Origin: Mugil cephalus
Taxonomy: Eukaryota > Chordata > Actinopteri > Mugiliformes > Mugilidae
Length of the DNA: 64,000 bases
NCBI RefSeq assembly: GCF_022458985.1
Contig: NC_061774.1
Location: forward strand, 17,074,197 to 17,138,196
Direction of reading: 5' to 3'
Below, one piece after another: positions 12,196 through 24,500 of the stretch. The stretch's first letter is position 1. Each line of letters begins with the position of its first letter. The notes under the pieces were generated by a model. That model did no database searches and had not been told where the DNA came from. It was given only the letters and a program-made list of their open reading frames with translations. The translations under genes were made by a program, and so were the position numbers.

Positions 12196-15100
12196 GCCTG
12201 AAAATTCCAGATTTCCAGTCAACGCTGACACAGAAGACCAACCACAGATATGGTAAGGGGACCTCTCTCATCTTGCGTTATGTTAGTGGCCAACATCAAA
12301 CGTCTCACCCGATCTTGAATACGAGCGGTTTTGTTTGCCGCTGAATGATGAGTGGATAGAGTGAAGTCACCTGCTGCCAGCTGCCATCATGTGAGCCCTC
12401 CCCATCATAAAGGGAGCAGTATAGGGTGTCATTGCTACCTGCACGTTTGATAGACACACCTGAACGCATCTTTCCAAAGACAATACTTTGTAGAATTATT
12501 TAAGACCCGTGGCAGGCATCCCTTTTTCTCGAGGTGAATTGATTGCTTAGATTTATCTCCACATTAGTGTTAGCCTTGGTAACAGAAGAAACGAGCTTCA
12601 CGTACAAGAGTAGGAAGGGGTAGAAATGTAGCTCACGATAATAAATCCACATCAGGACTCCACACATGGCCCTTGATGCTAAATGCTATCAGTGTAGTTA
12701 AAACGCATGTTGCTAGGGGCTTGTGTTTGTGGCCCTGTTGCTACGTGGGTGAAGCTCTCCAGCTGTCGTGATGAAGAGTGATGGTTGTCGCTGTGAAGCA
12801 GAGGGTCAGAGCATGTGCAGTGGCCCCTCAGAAGGGTGGAGAACACATTTTGGCTCAAAGCCTTGATGCAGCAGTAATCCCCACGGCTGCAGCTGCAATT
12901 CGAGTGTTTGGTTTTTTCATATCATACCAGGAGTTTGGAGTTCATTTCATCACGACATATAGCATGGTAATTATCATATGGTTATTGATTGAAGAGCTTC
13001 ATATGTAGTACTTTTTGTACTAATTTTTTTATTATTATATTTGAACTATTGCATGTCAGACACCTGCAAAGAGAGTTGTCCTGTTTGCAACCCGACTCCA
13101 TGCACACCCACTCTCCCTGGTGACAGACGCATGCTCCGGCTACAGACACACACAGCAGGTTTTACTCTGTTCTGCTGTGGGGGAGACAGCTGCAAGTAGT
13201 CAGCTGCTGTAATGGCTGATCTGACTGCTCCTCCTGTACCAGTGCCACATTTACCCAGCCCACTGCAAACACCATGCAAGAAAGAGTTAATTCGGTCAAT
13301 GCACTTGCAGAGAAAACACATGCCCCTAAAAGCAAAGTGTATTCACCTTTATATAAGATAAGATAAGATAAGATCTGCCTTTATTCATCCCACAGTGGGG
13401 AAATTCTCGTTGTTAACAGCAGCAGAGACATTCAACATCACAAACAGTGTACACAGTGCACATATGCGTCGACTAAAGAATGGAATATAAAAATATCAAA
13501 ACATATGTATATAAAAAGCTATATTACAACAAACAAGGTAGTGTTCAAGTAAAGAGGCGGGTATTCTTATAATCATAAATGTACGTATATGATCACACAT
13601 CTCCCGTTGGCAGGGTGATGCAGACAGTGCAAAAAACAGCAGGTATATAAGCAAAATATAGTTTTATGTACATGTAGTTAAGATTGAAAGGAGTATTGCA
13701 CATGTATATGTAAGAGATATTGCACATTAATGTAGTTGTGGGTCTACTGGGAGTAGGCCTTGTTTTAGAGCCTGACAGCAGAGGGGAAGAAGGCCCTGCG
13801 GTACCATATGGCAAATGGCATCAAAAATAACAAGTCCAGGGTTGAGTAGATTTGCAAAGGTGTTGACATGCTTAACTTGGAAACTTCAATCAGCGACACA
13901 AGAATAACTCATCCAAACAAATATCATAGTGATGCGTGACAATCTTAGTTAAGTGTGTTAGCATGCTAACATTTGCTAATTTATTAGCACGCAGGGGAGC
14001 ACAGCTGAGTCTTATTGAAGTGTGGTACATATTGTAGCCAGGTAGGCCGTCAGTCAGTTGAGATACATGGAGACACACTGCTACATTTGCAATGTCTAGA
14101 AAATAGTTTTGTATATCCCTGCTACACAGAGGTGTGGATTCTCCATGATCCCACGACGAGGTGGCCGAGTGGGTTCAAATCCCATCCTTGTCGACGGGAT
14201 ACCTTTAAACAACCTTGAAGGACTCATTAACACTGGTTCATCTTGCAGGTGTTCAGAGGCACAGTAGTAGATGCTCCGGACTTTGATCCCACCGCTGACG
14301 CCGAGACACTTTACAATGCTATGAAAGGGATCGGTGAGTGCCTCCCTCCTCCGTGAGTTTAGATCATGTAGATACCTTATTTAAAGGTCGTCTTTCATCC
14401 TTTTCTCTTGTCAGCTGAATTATCATGTGAAGAATTTCTTCTCATAGCAGTTGTGACAGTTAGCTCAGGCTGGGATAATGTTTTTGTTAAAAACATCTTG
14501 CTTTGTGTTCCTCAGGTAGTGATAAAGAGGCCATCCTGGACCTGGTCACCTCTCGAAGCAACGCACAGAGGCAGGAAATCGTCTCGGCATACAAATGTAG
14601 CTTTGGACAGGTATGTATATTTACTCATATGTAAATATACGTATGTGGATCATGTTTATCATGTTGTACAATAAACACTCAAATTTTAGTTGTAGTTATA
14701 ACTCTGGTAAATATATACTTTGATGATCTGTGTCCAGGACCTGATTGAAGACCTGAAGTATGAACTTACCGGAAAATTTGAGCGTCTCATCGTCAGCCTG
14801 ATGAGGACCCCGGCCTACCACGATGCCAAAGAAATCCATGATGCGCTCAAAGTAGGACACTCTCTATCAAGTCATACTCAGGGACGAAGGTGCAATTTCA
14901 TATTTAACTTTATACTCTTTTTCTCTTTTAAGGGAGCTGGAACAAACGAGAGATGTCTCATTGAAGTCCTGGCGTCTAGAAACAACCAACAGATTCATGA
15001 CATGGTGGCCGCGTACAAAGACAGTAAGGCCTGATAAATAAGACATAAATTTTAAGCAATGGAATGTTGTAAATGTATCCATCATAAGTTTACACTGATG

Positions 15101-18100
15101 AATTCATCTCCAGGTTATGGCAGTGACATGGAGGAGGATGTAATTGCTGACACTTCGGGTCACTTCAAGAAGATGCTGGTTGTTTTACTTCAGGTCAGTT
15201 CAGTGTTGTGTATCATCTGCATAAGCTTGCACACGTGCACTTTATGCTCAGTCCCTTGTATTGTACTTCCTTAGTCCTAAGTCTCCGTGTAGCTCCATGG
15301 TCCTGGAGGAACGTCCTCTTATCTCACTATGACCCTGCTATATATGGTTGAAATGACAGTAAAAACCTCCCATTTAGCCACAGTGGCTTGAAAACGCTGA
15401 CTGATCATTTGATGATTCCAGGGGACCAGAGATGAGTCAGGAGTGGTGGATGCAGACTTGGTGGAACAGGATGCACAAGTAAGAATGTGAACTTTTTGTG
15501 AGTAATAAAAAAGGGCTGCTGGGGTTTTTTTTTGACTTCATAAAAGAATGAAATTAACACTGTAGCTAAAAACCACATGTTGATTACTAATTCATTGGTT
15601 TCAGCAAGGCATGCCTCCAGAGACAACCCTGAACCTTTTTCTGTTATTTTTGCCTCATGCTATCTGTGTTTTCTCACCCCCTCACACACACAGGACTTGT
15701 ATGCAGCTGGAGAAGAGCAGTGGGGCACAGACGAGGCCAAATTCATCATGATCCTGGGAAGCCGGAGTGTGACCCATCTCCGCATGGGTGAGGGATATTA
15801 ACACTACAGTGAGGCATCCGAGTGAGATTCTCACCGTGACCTTAAGTGTCTCAGGTCCTAATGGTGCACTAAAAGCTGACATCAGAGTGTAATTGTGGGA
15901 ATTCCTAGCTAGCAGAGGAAGAAAGAATGTTTAACTGCTAATAAAGTTAGTTATTTACTTACTGGACTCCCTTTCTCCTGTCTTTTTTTTTGTTTGTTTA
16001 GTTTTTGATGCATATGAGAAGATTGCAGAAGTGTCCATCGAGGACAGCATCAAGAGCGAGCTGTCCGGAGACTTTGAGACCCTGATGCTCGCTGTTGGTA
16101 AGAAATACAGTTAAAGTATCACTCCACAGGGACACAGGTCTTGTTGTTAGTTTAACACAGTACTTGCTTCTGATATCTTCTCCTAGTCCAGTGCATCAGG
16201 AGCGTACCCATGTTCTTTGCCAGGCGTCTCTACAAGTCAATGAAGGTAAACAAGAAGTCATTCATTCTGGTTTAACACTATATGTGTAGACAGAATATGA
16301 CTCATCAGCAGTGTTATTATGACATTTATATTTTTACTTCATATTGCAGAGCAGCTTTTAAAAGAATTGTCTCATTATGGGCACATCTCCATAAATATTC
16401 CTTATGACTTGTCTTCTTAACTTCCAGGGTCTCGGCACAGCTGACAACACTCTGATCCGGATCATGATTTCTCGCTCTGAAATTGACATGTTAGACATCC
16501 GGGAGTGTTTCCGTCTCAGATACGAGAAGTCACTTTATAACATGATTAAGGTTAGAAAAAAAGCACAAATATTTGTTATGCCCTTAACATTTGAACATAG
16601 TACCCTACTAATATGTATGCTATGTATGGAAACCAGGACGACACATCAGGAGATTACAAGAGGACTCTGCTAAACCTGTGTGGAGGGGATGATGAGTAAG
16701 TAACAGAATGGCTGCAAACAAAAGCCTGGGTTAACCAGATGGGGGTGGTAAAGCACCACTTTTCAGAAGTGACGCAGTGAAAAGTAAAAGTTGATACTCG
16801 ATTGCAGATTTAAAGCGAAGAAAATCTATTTTAGCAGAGAGTCTATTTCATAACAGTTCATCTTCTCCTATCCAGTATGTTCCGCTTGAGGGTTTGACTT
16901 TGCTGAGTGTGCCATGTTGTGTCGAATTGTTCGTTACAGCTTAGCAGGAGAGTTCTTCCCTGAAGCTGCTCAGATAGCCTACAAGATGTGGGAATTAAGT
17001 GCCATGACCAAAGTGCAGGTTTGGGCCCCATCCACTCCCACACTAGAAGTGTCACTGCATGTTTGACTTGCCACCGCCTTGCATCTTGATTACCTGCTGG
17101 CCCTGCAACGATTTGCTTCTGGCAGCGCCACAAATGTGCGCTGATAACAACGCCACGTCTGCACAGTGAAGGCTTTGTCTAACTGTGGATATGATCAGAA
17201 TGCTCGTCACTGAAATACAAATAGTTTTTTGTTATAATGCACTCTGCGAGCCACCGTTTGCTACGCTTTGTCCTAGCAAGCGGTGAATGTCAAACAGCTC
17301 TCCGCGTTTTTTTGTCAACAAAAGGCTGTTTCACAAAACTGAGCTGTTTTCCAGCTCAGCAACCTTTTCATTGTTGGTAATGTCATGAGTTTTAACCTCC
17401 AGAGGGCGCCCACCCCCTCAAATGTCAGGAGATCGGAAAACTAGGCCGTTTCATTATCGTAATAAGCTAAATAATCTGAACAACAAACCACTGTGTGAAA
17501 CATACTATTTTGCATGCTCTGCTGTGTTTATAGTTTTAACCTCATGATGTAGTGTGTATCAAACACAATCTCACTTCATATCATGTTTGTGTGTATGTGA
17601 CTGTTCCACATTTGCCATTTCCACTACCTCAGCTAAGACCTACAGTTCGCCCTGCGCCCAACTTTGACCCCGCCGCTGATGCTCAAGCCCTGAGGAAAGC
17701 TATGAAGGGATTCGGTATGCATACCTTCCCAATAAAGCTCCTCAACGCTGGAGGAATAGTTTCACGAAGCTAATGTCATTTCCTCTCTCTTGACCACAGG
17801 GACAGATGAAGACGCAATCATTGACATTGTTGCACACAGAAGCAATGCACAGAGGCAGGAGATCAGACAGGCCTTCAAATCCCTACTGGGAAGGGTGAGA
17901 ATGGCTAGGGATTGAATCCAACAACAAATTATAAAAATAAATATATTTAATTGACCTCCATCAATGCTTTGTGACAACTTTCTAAGAACAAACATCGCTG
18001 TGTCTGTTCGTCCAGGATCTGATGAAGGACCTGAAGTCTGAACTGTCAAAGAACTTGGAGAGACTGATCATTGGTCTCATGCTGACCCCAGCAGAGTTTG

Positions 18101-21100
18101 ATGCCAAAATGATGAGAAAAGCAATGGAGGTAACGTAGGAGTTAACCATAACCATAACCATAACCTGGTTTCATGTATTTATTTCTTTTTTTAACTCAGC
18201 TTTTCCCAGGCTGTGACTGTTTTTCACAGAATAGTGTTGCGCCTGGATGTCCTAGCAATTACACAGAAAGTATTTGCTAATCAAATGGCAGAATTTCCTT
18301 ATGCAGCAAATCTGACTCATTCTTTACTCTGAACTGATGAGAGATAAGTGAAAAAGTTGTGTTTCACAATTTTGCATCCCGATTTTATCGTTTTAGGAGT
18401 TGAAATTTGTAATTGGCTTATTTGGTCTACAGTTCAGAGTTGTTCTGCCGGTAAAAGGTATGCTGAATATGTCCGGTGTAGCCTTTAGATTTTACAAAGG
18501 ACTTCCTCGCTGACTCACAGGCATCAGCACAAGATTAGGAAAGTGTGTTTAAACATGCAAATGTAGATTATGGAAATAGGAGCTAAAATAGGAAAACTTT
18601 TTTTTTATATAGATATTATATAGATACCGTAAGCACACATGAGGAGGAAGCATGATGAGGAAGAGCTCACAAATTTATGCTTTTAACAGGGGGCCGGGAC
18701 AGATGAGCACGCTCTGATCGAGATCCTGGTAACCAGGAGCAACGCAGAAATACAAGCCATGAATGCGGCCTATGAGGAAGGTGAGTTTGGTCCACAAAGC
18801 AAACAGTCACTTCCTTGTTGGATTTTTTTTTTTTTTTTTTTTTTCACCACATGCAACTTATCGTTTGCCGCCTCTCTGCAGGCTATAAAAAGACTCTGGA
18901 AGAAGCCATTCAGTCAGACACATCAGGCCACTTCTGTCGCATCCTTGTTTCTCTCGTGCAGGTAAAGCTCATCATCATCATGAGAACTTTGACTGTGTTT
19001 AATTTCCACGCCCACTCACTGGTTGCAGTCTGGTTTGCGCTGTCTGCTGCGACTTGCTGACAGTGGCAGAGAGCACAAAAGTCTGTGTAATAACTTCAAA
19101 ACATTTCCTATTATGATGTCATTTAAAAAAAAGAAAATTAGCATCTTTATTCATTTACATAAAACTACTGATGTCTGCCATGTGCAGGGTGCAAGAGAAG
19201 AAGGCCCTGCAGATGTGGAAAGAGCTGATGCAGATGCTCAGGTGATTTGGTGCATCCTGTAAGATGTTCAAACATGACATGGAACCTTGGGTTCACGCGT
19301 TTGCTCTTTGTGAACTTACCAGGAACTTGCCGATGCATGCAACGCAGAATCTGATGACATGGAGATGAAGTTCATGAGTATTCTGTGCACCAGGAGCTTC
19401 CCCCATCTCAGGAGAGGTAGTCAAAGCTGATCTTTACAAATGTAGCACTTTTAGAATTTCAGCTGAAAAAGATTTGGCCTGTGATAGGCGATGACACGTG
19501 GTGCTTTTCACAGTATTCCAGGAGTTTGTCAGATGCACCAACAAGGACATTGAGCAGATTATCAAGAAGGAAATGTCGGGAGATGTGAAAAACGCCTTTT
19601 ATGCAATAGGTAACGACTGTCTATGACTTGGAGCTCCACTTTATTTTACTTTCAGGTCTGCTGCACTCGAAATTGCTGACAGATTCTGTGTTTCTCAGTA
19701 CTTTCTTGCCCTCTCTTTCCTCTTCAGTTTGCAGTGTGAAGAACCAGCCCTCTTATTTTGCAGACCGTTTGTACAAAGCCATGAAGGTACTTACTGCCGG
19801 GGCACTGGATGCCAGACAAAACAAGTGATGAGGTCACATTTTCTGGTGCATGTAATATATTTAGGTTTTGTGTTCCTTCCTCTGTTTCACTAAGAGCTCT
19901 CAGACAGCAGCTGCTTCTATAACTAAATCAGAATAAACAAAGACACATTGATCTTGTTCTGCAGGGCCTCGGCACAGACGACAGAGCGCTGATCCGCATC
20001 ATGGTCTCTCGTAGCGAGATTGACCTTTTCAACATTCGCAAAGAGTTCAAGGAAACGCACGACGTCTCCCTCCATGAATTTATCCAGGTAGAGACTATGA
20101 TCGTAAGTTCAAAGCTTCGTCAACTAACCCTCCCGGTTGTTTTGCTTTGTGTGCTAGCATGTGACCTGCGTGCCTCTGTGGAGTTTTTGTCTCATTGTCT
20201 TTGTCCCGCTCTGTGTCTGCTGCTGTGGTGGGGTGGTGGGGTACGGTAATCTATAGCTTCCTGCGGTGGACTATGGTTCTGTGGCTACTGCTCAGCTGTT
20301 TAGGAAATTCCCTTGCATGCTTAACTTCCTCTCTATATCTGCTGCAGAGACAGGAAGTTCCTAAGAGCAGTTCTATAATAACTTACAGATGAAATCACCG
20401 TGACACCAATACAGACGAGCAAGTATAGGGTGCCCTGAATTGGCTTTGGCAGAAAAATTATCAGATTGTGCAACAGCAAGGATTGCTGTATAGTGTTTAT
20501 TCTGAAGTGTGTATGTAGTGGAAAGAGTTGGTCTTTTGTACAGTGAGCTCGTAGAGATGTGTAGATCGGTCTAGCGAGGCAGTTTATAATGTTGCAACAG
20601 AGATTCTGCTTTGAGCAATTTGTTTCACTCTACTTCTGTGTATTTATTTGACAATTAGCCAATTTAAAGTAATGTACAGACATGCACAATAGTTCAACTC
20701 GGCTTATTTCCTTCCTTTATTCAAGCTAGAAGATCCATGCATTTCTCACGGCCTCACAGTAAACTGACACACTGAAACCTCTGAAGCTACAAATTTTCTG
20801 ACTGCGTGTCTCATGTGTGGGTTTTGTCGTAGCTTGACCGGCTACTAGTTCTCCTTAAGCTAAGCTTACCAGTTGCTCCGTGTAGTTTCACATTTAGCGT
20901 ACAGATGTGAAAGTGCTACTACGTATACACAGGCAAATGAGTGTAGTTTCCCAGGTAAGGAACTATTTCTTTAAAAGAATTTTGCCTCGCATAATCAGTG
21001 TGATGAGGATGGTTATAAAATCCCTGTCTATTACTGTCAGCTGATCTAACTCCACTCATCACTCCTGATTTTTCTCGATTTCACGACTTGTTCCACTGCT

Positions 21101-21288
21101 CCGTGTGAACCTGCTTTTCAGTGTCACATCTGTGATGACTAAATGTCAGCAGACGTCAAAAATTGTGAAAAACGCATTTTCCATGAATTCAAGACGCTGT
21201 CATGTGTGTGCTTTCCGTCTGCGTCCAGGGCGACACCTCGGGAGACTACCGTAAAACCCTGCTGGTTCTCTGCGGAGGGGAAGATTAA
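12196..21288 (+). CDS. anxa6: Annexin A6
   Basis: Leader exon 12196-12252 ends with the ATG at 12250-12252. Further exons: 14249-14333, 14516-14610, 14738-14851, 14933-15023, 15114-15193, 15422-15478, 15694-15787, 16002-16097, 16187-16245, 16428-16550, 16637-16695, 16940-17018, 17633-17714, 17800-17894, 18016-18129, 18690-18780, 18882-18961, 19188-19241, 19323-19416, 19514-19609, 19728-19786, 19965-20087, 21229-21288. Total 1983 nt, 660 aa (human about 673). The protein binds acidic phospholipids with calcium and works in membrane trafficking, repair and cholesterol handling. Eight annexin repeats form two lobes joined near residues 335-350. Type II calcium-site motifs are MKGIGSD, KGAGTNE, QWGTDE, MKGLGTA, MKGFGTD, MEGAGTD and MKGLGTD; repeat 7 is degenerate (CNAESDD). 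It ends LLVLCGGED. Repeats 5-8 reuse the exon lengths of repeats 1-4 (95, 114, 91, 80, 94, 96, 59, 123), the known internal duplication. The start is inferred from a splice, so the first residues (MVFRGTVV) are less certain. Confidence 0.95.
13353..13810. repeat. Dispersed retroelement-like repeat, copy 2, with (GATAA)n
   Basis: Four or five GATAA units are followed by CTGCCTTTATTCATCCCACA and GTGGGGAAATTC. It runs to a GC-rich end with CAGCAGAGGGGAAGAAGGCC. The core matches the block at 1500-1528. This is the layout of a LINE or SINE 3' region in minus orientation with a short tandem tail. Confidence 0.55.
14155..14193 (+). pseudogene. tRNA-Ser relic lacking D-arm 3' half, anticodon arm and variable arm
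   Basis: The relic starts GACGAGGTGGCCGAG, as vertebrate tRNA-Ser does, and jumps to TGGGTTCAAATCCCA then TCCTTGTCG. The 7-bp acceptor stem (GACGAGG with CCTTGTC, one G-U pair), the discriminator G and a complete T-arm remain. About 40 internal bases are missing. It cannot be a working tRNA. Confidence 0.75.
18825..18844. repeat. Poly-T tract in anxa6 intron
   Basis: About 20 T between the exons ending NAAYEE and starting GYKKTLE. It could act as part of the polypyrimidine tract. Confidence 0.8.
20088..21228. other. anxa6 last intron
   Basis: A 1.1-kb intron before the short final exon. No element is recognised in it. Confidence 0.6.
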
Positions 21289-21500
21289 ACCAGTCGACAG
21301 TCCTGCAGCTTTGTTTCCCAGACTTCGGTGACCACAAGACAAGTGTGATTGCAAAGCGAAACCCCGGTGATTAATGTCGATACGTCTATTGTCAGTGTAA
21401 TTGCCACCACCACCCAGCCAAACCAAGTGACCTATAACCTATCAGCCTTGCACGCCAGTTTTGTGCTCTAATGTCTGCTCCTCCTACCCAACAGGAGGAT

Positions 21501-21531
<31 letters not shown>

Positions 21532-24500
21532 ACTCAACTGTGACATGAAGATGTTCGTGTTTGCAGAAATGGGCTTCACATGTATAACACATTTGAGATT
21601 CGTAGGTGCTCAAGTAGTGCTTTCAGACTGTAGGCCATCCACTAAATACTGTGATTTTGTGGTATTGTATGTACCAGAATTAAACGAAAGAAATGAATCA
21701 AGTGTTTGTGTGTTCTGTTTCCTCTTTCATTTGAATGCATTTCTGATGCAGTGGGCTCTTGTGTATTGCATATAAACAGATCTCTTTTTTTTTTTTTTTT
21801 TCACAGTATGTGAAATGGGTGGGTTCCTGGTCTGTATTTGGCAGCTCAATGATTAACTGTGTTGATACTGGCAATAGAACAGGGTTGAACAAAATGGGAA
21901 CTAGAATATTTAACATCAGAAAACTCCCACTCTAATTCAGAGTCTCTTCTGCTCAAGAAACTCTCAAAAGTAGACATGAGTTTATTGTTGTTCATATCAT
22001 AGTTGGTGAAGTAATGTAGATAAAGGTTGAGTTAAACTGAGCCTTTCTAACCACTTTGATTTTATGTTCTAAAACACAGCAGAGAGCAGAGGTGTAGCAG
22101 GTCTACACACACGCACACACATTTAGACGATCAAAGTAAAAAAAAAAAATAAAAAAAATTCGTAGCACTCTTCTGTATCGCCGTGGCCTTTTTCACTTCG
22201 TGTGTTGCACTTGTGCGCACGTTAATGCAGTAGAAAAGTGCAAGGCAGCTGCCTCTGTTCTTGTTAGTGTCTCAGTTCATTGCATATGTGTGAGCGCAGC
22301 TGCTGTCGGGCCATGTCAAGTTAAAAGAGGAAAGAAGAAAAAAGATGTATGCGGTGAGGAAATCCCCTGCAGTACGCCAAAATCCAAGGCAACAAATAGA
22401 GTCTGCAGCAGCCAGTCAGTCAGTCACGTTGGTTTTAATGGCACACCCAACGTGAAATTGCTCCATTTGATGATAATTACAACAGATTAAGAGATTACTT
22501 CAATAGCACTTCGTTAATATCACTATACAGTGCACAGTGTTCTTGAATTTCCCTTTTGATAGCTGGGGGAACTTTGTGTTCAGTGTTCCGCTTGTACAAA
22601 TAGACTGTAGTTTACATACTTCTAAGCTGTCATGACCTCAGAGAGATGTTTCTTTAGGCTTTGGCTTTTTATTCGCAGCCTCCATGGCTGTGGTAGCATC
22701 ATGATGTGATGGTGCAGCAAAGCCACTTCACATACTATATGTAGGCCTACTGAACTGTGCATAGAAGTACACAGAGTGCAATGTTACAATTTGGTTGTGC
22801 ATTTTTCTCAAACTTAGTCACATCATGTGCCTCTGTTGCTCTCTTGCACCATTCAGGCTTCTTTAAACACATCTAGGTGTGCAGCATGGTGTGTGTGCTG
22901 CAAACTACAGCACAAAAAGTGTATATATTTTTAAACGTGTAAAGTTGTCTGTTCGTGTGTTGTGTTACTTAGTAAAGGCAGACCACACAGTTGGACACAC
23001 ACACAAGGTTCTGTTCAGGCTGAGCCTAGTATCAGGCCATTTTACTGGGTTATGGGAATTCCCCAAGTCTCACAGTGAAATTGCTTCCCCCCCATTCACC
23101 AGTTTCCTTAAAAAGTGCCTCTCCGACATAAGCTGAATGTGTGGGTGAGTTGTTGTTTATTTGTTTTAACATTTCAGATATAGGTGCAGAATATTTTAGA
23201 CGTGTTATTATGTATTAGCTTGCTTTTTTTACTCAGGGTGGGTGGGAATCTGTTTTTTCTGTTTTGTTTGTCTGGTGTCACTGAAATGAGTGTTGCTGGC
23301 CTTTGTTAGGAACATGACATGCCAGGCAAATAGTGAAAAGGTTCATTTCTGCTTAATGCGCTTGAAAAGAAATGCCATTAGTTCTGTGATTGTGTTGCTT
23401 CACTTAATTCACTTATTGTAAACAACTTTTTAATCCTAAATTAATGCCTCTTCTGTGTTTTTATGGTTTAGTTGTACAGTTAGAACTTTCTTAGTAAAAC
23501 ATATTTTTAAAACGTATAGTCAGTCAGTTAAAATAACATGAAATGCACCTTGAAATCCTTATTTAAGAATTGTACATAAGAGAACTATATGTTTATTTGA
23601 CAATTTAACAAGACTTTAGATTCACTGTTAAAGATGATACAAGTAGCCAGTTAAAATTAGAAAGAAAAACATATCTGGTGCCTGTGCGTGTCTTGTCCAG
23701 TTTGTTTTTTTATTAGTTTTTTACCGAATTGTGATAGAAACTCGGTAGCGATAATGTCCCTGAATTAATGCCACGGGAGGAAAGCGGGAGTCACCGCTTG
23801 ACTCACAAAAGGATGTTTTGTATTAAGTAGCACAGAGCTAATGACTATCAGCTGCTAATTTGTGCTGCTATGAGATGGGAAACTGGTCTGTCCCTGTGTC
23901 TCAGCAGGGTGAGGTGACTAGTCTGAGCCTATGAGTCAATGGGGCTTCAATCTGTCGATTACTCAGTTTCCTCACATGTCCTCCCCTCACTGCCCGTCTT
24001 TCTACAAGGAGGTGAATGCTTTTAAATGGTATGAAAAGTGGTCGAGAGGCACAAACAAATTGTGCGAGGAACGGCTACATGATACGTGACGTTTCCTGTG
24101 TTTTTTCTGCTTTGTGCTGCCAGCCTCAGTGTCATCACCTTGTTTATTAGTTCAGCACGTCACAGCAGCCAGAGGTGGAAACACAGTGTGCCATGTAAAT
24201 ACGGACAAGGTGTTTGGTGACAAGCAGGACTGGGAGGGGGGGGGGGGGGGAGCCACATCTGAGCTGTGTGTTTGCTTTTTCCCGTGGCCAGTAAATGGCT
24301 CTCTAGAGAAAACATTCACACATTTACATTATCTGGCCGATGGGACACATCACAGTAAAAATGCAATGTAACGTGTCCGTTGTTTTGCTGTTGTATGTCA
24401 CTTTGATTGAAACATTTGACTCACTTCAATCTGAAGCACTTTAAGAGTGATTTTTTTAATCATGAAAAGTATTTTCAGATGAGGCTTATTATTACTCAAG

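Larger units (their letters stand above)
12253..14248. other. anxa6 first coding intron
   Basis: A 2-kb intron that holds a dispersed repeat (13,353-13,810) and a tRNA-Ser relic (14,155-14,193). Otherwise I see nothing recognisable in it. Confidence 0.6.

Noticed and set aside
13046-13321. 91-codon minus-strand open frame in anxa6 intron 1
   Set aside because: No homology, no splice context, and composition like the surrounding intron.
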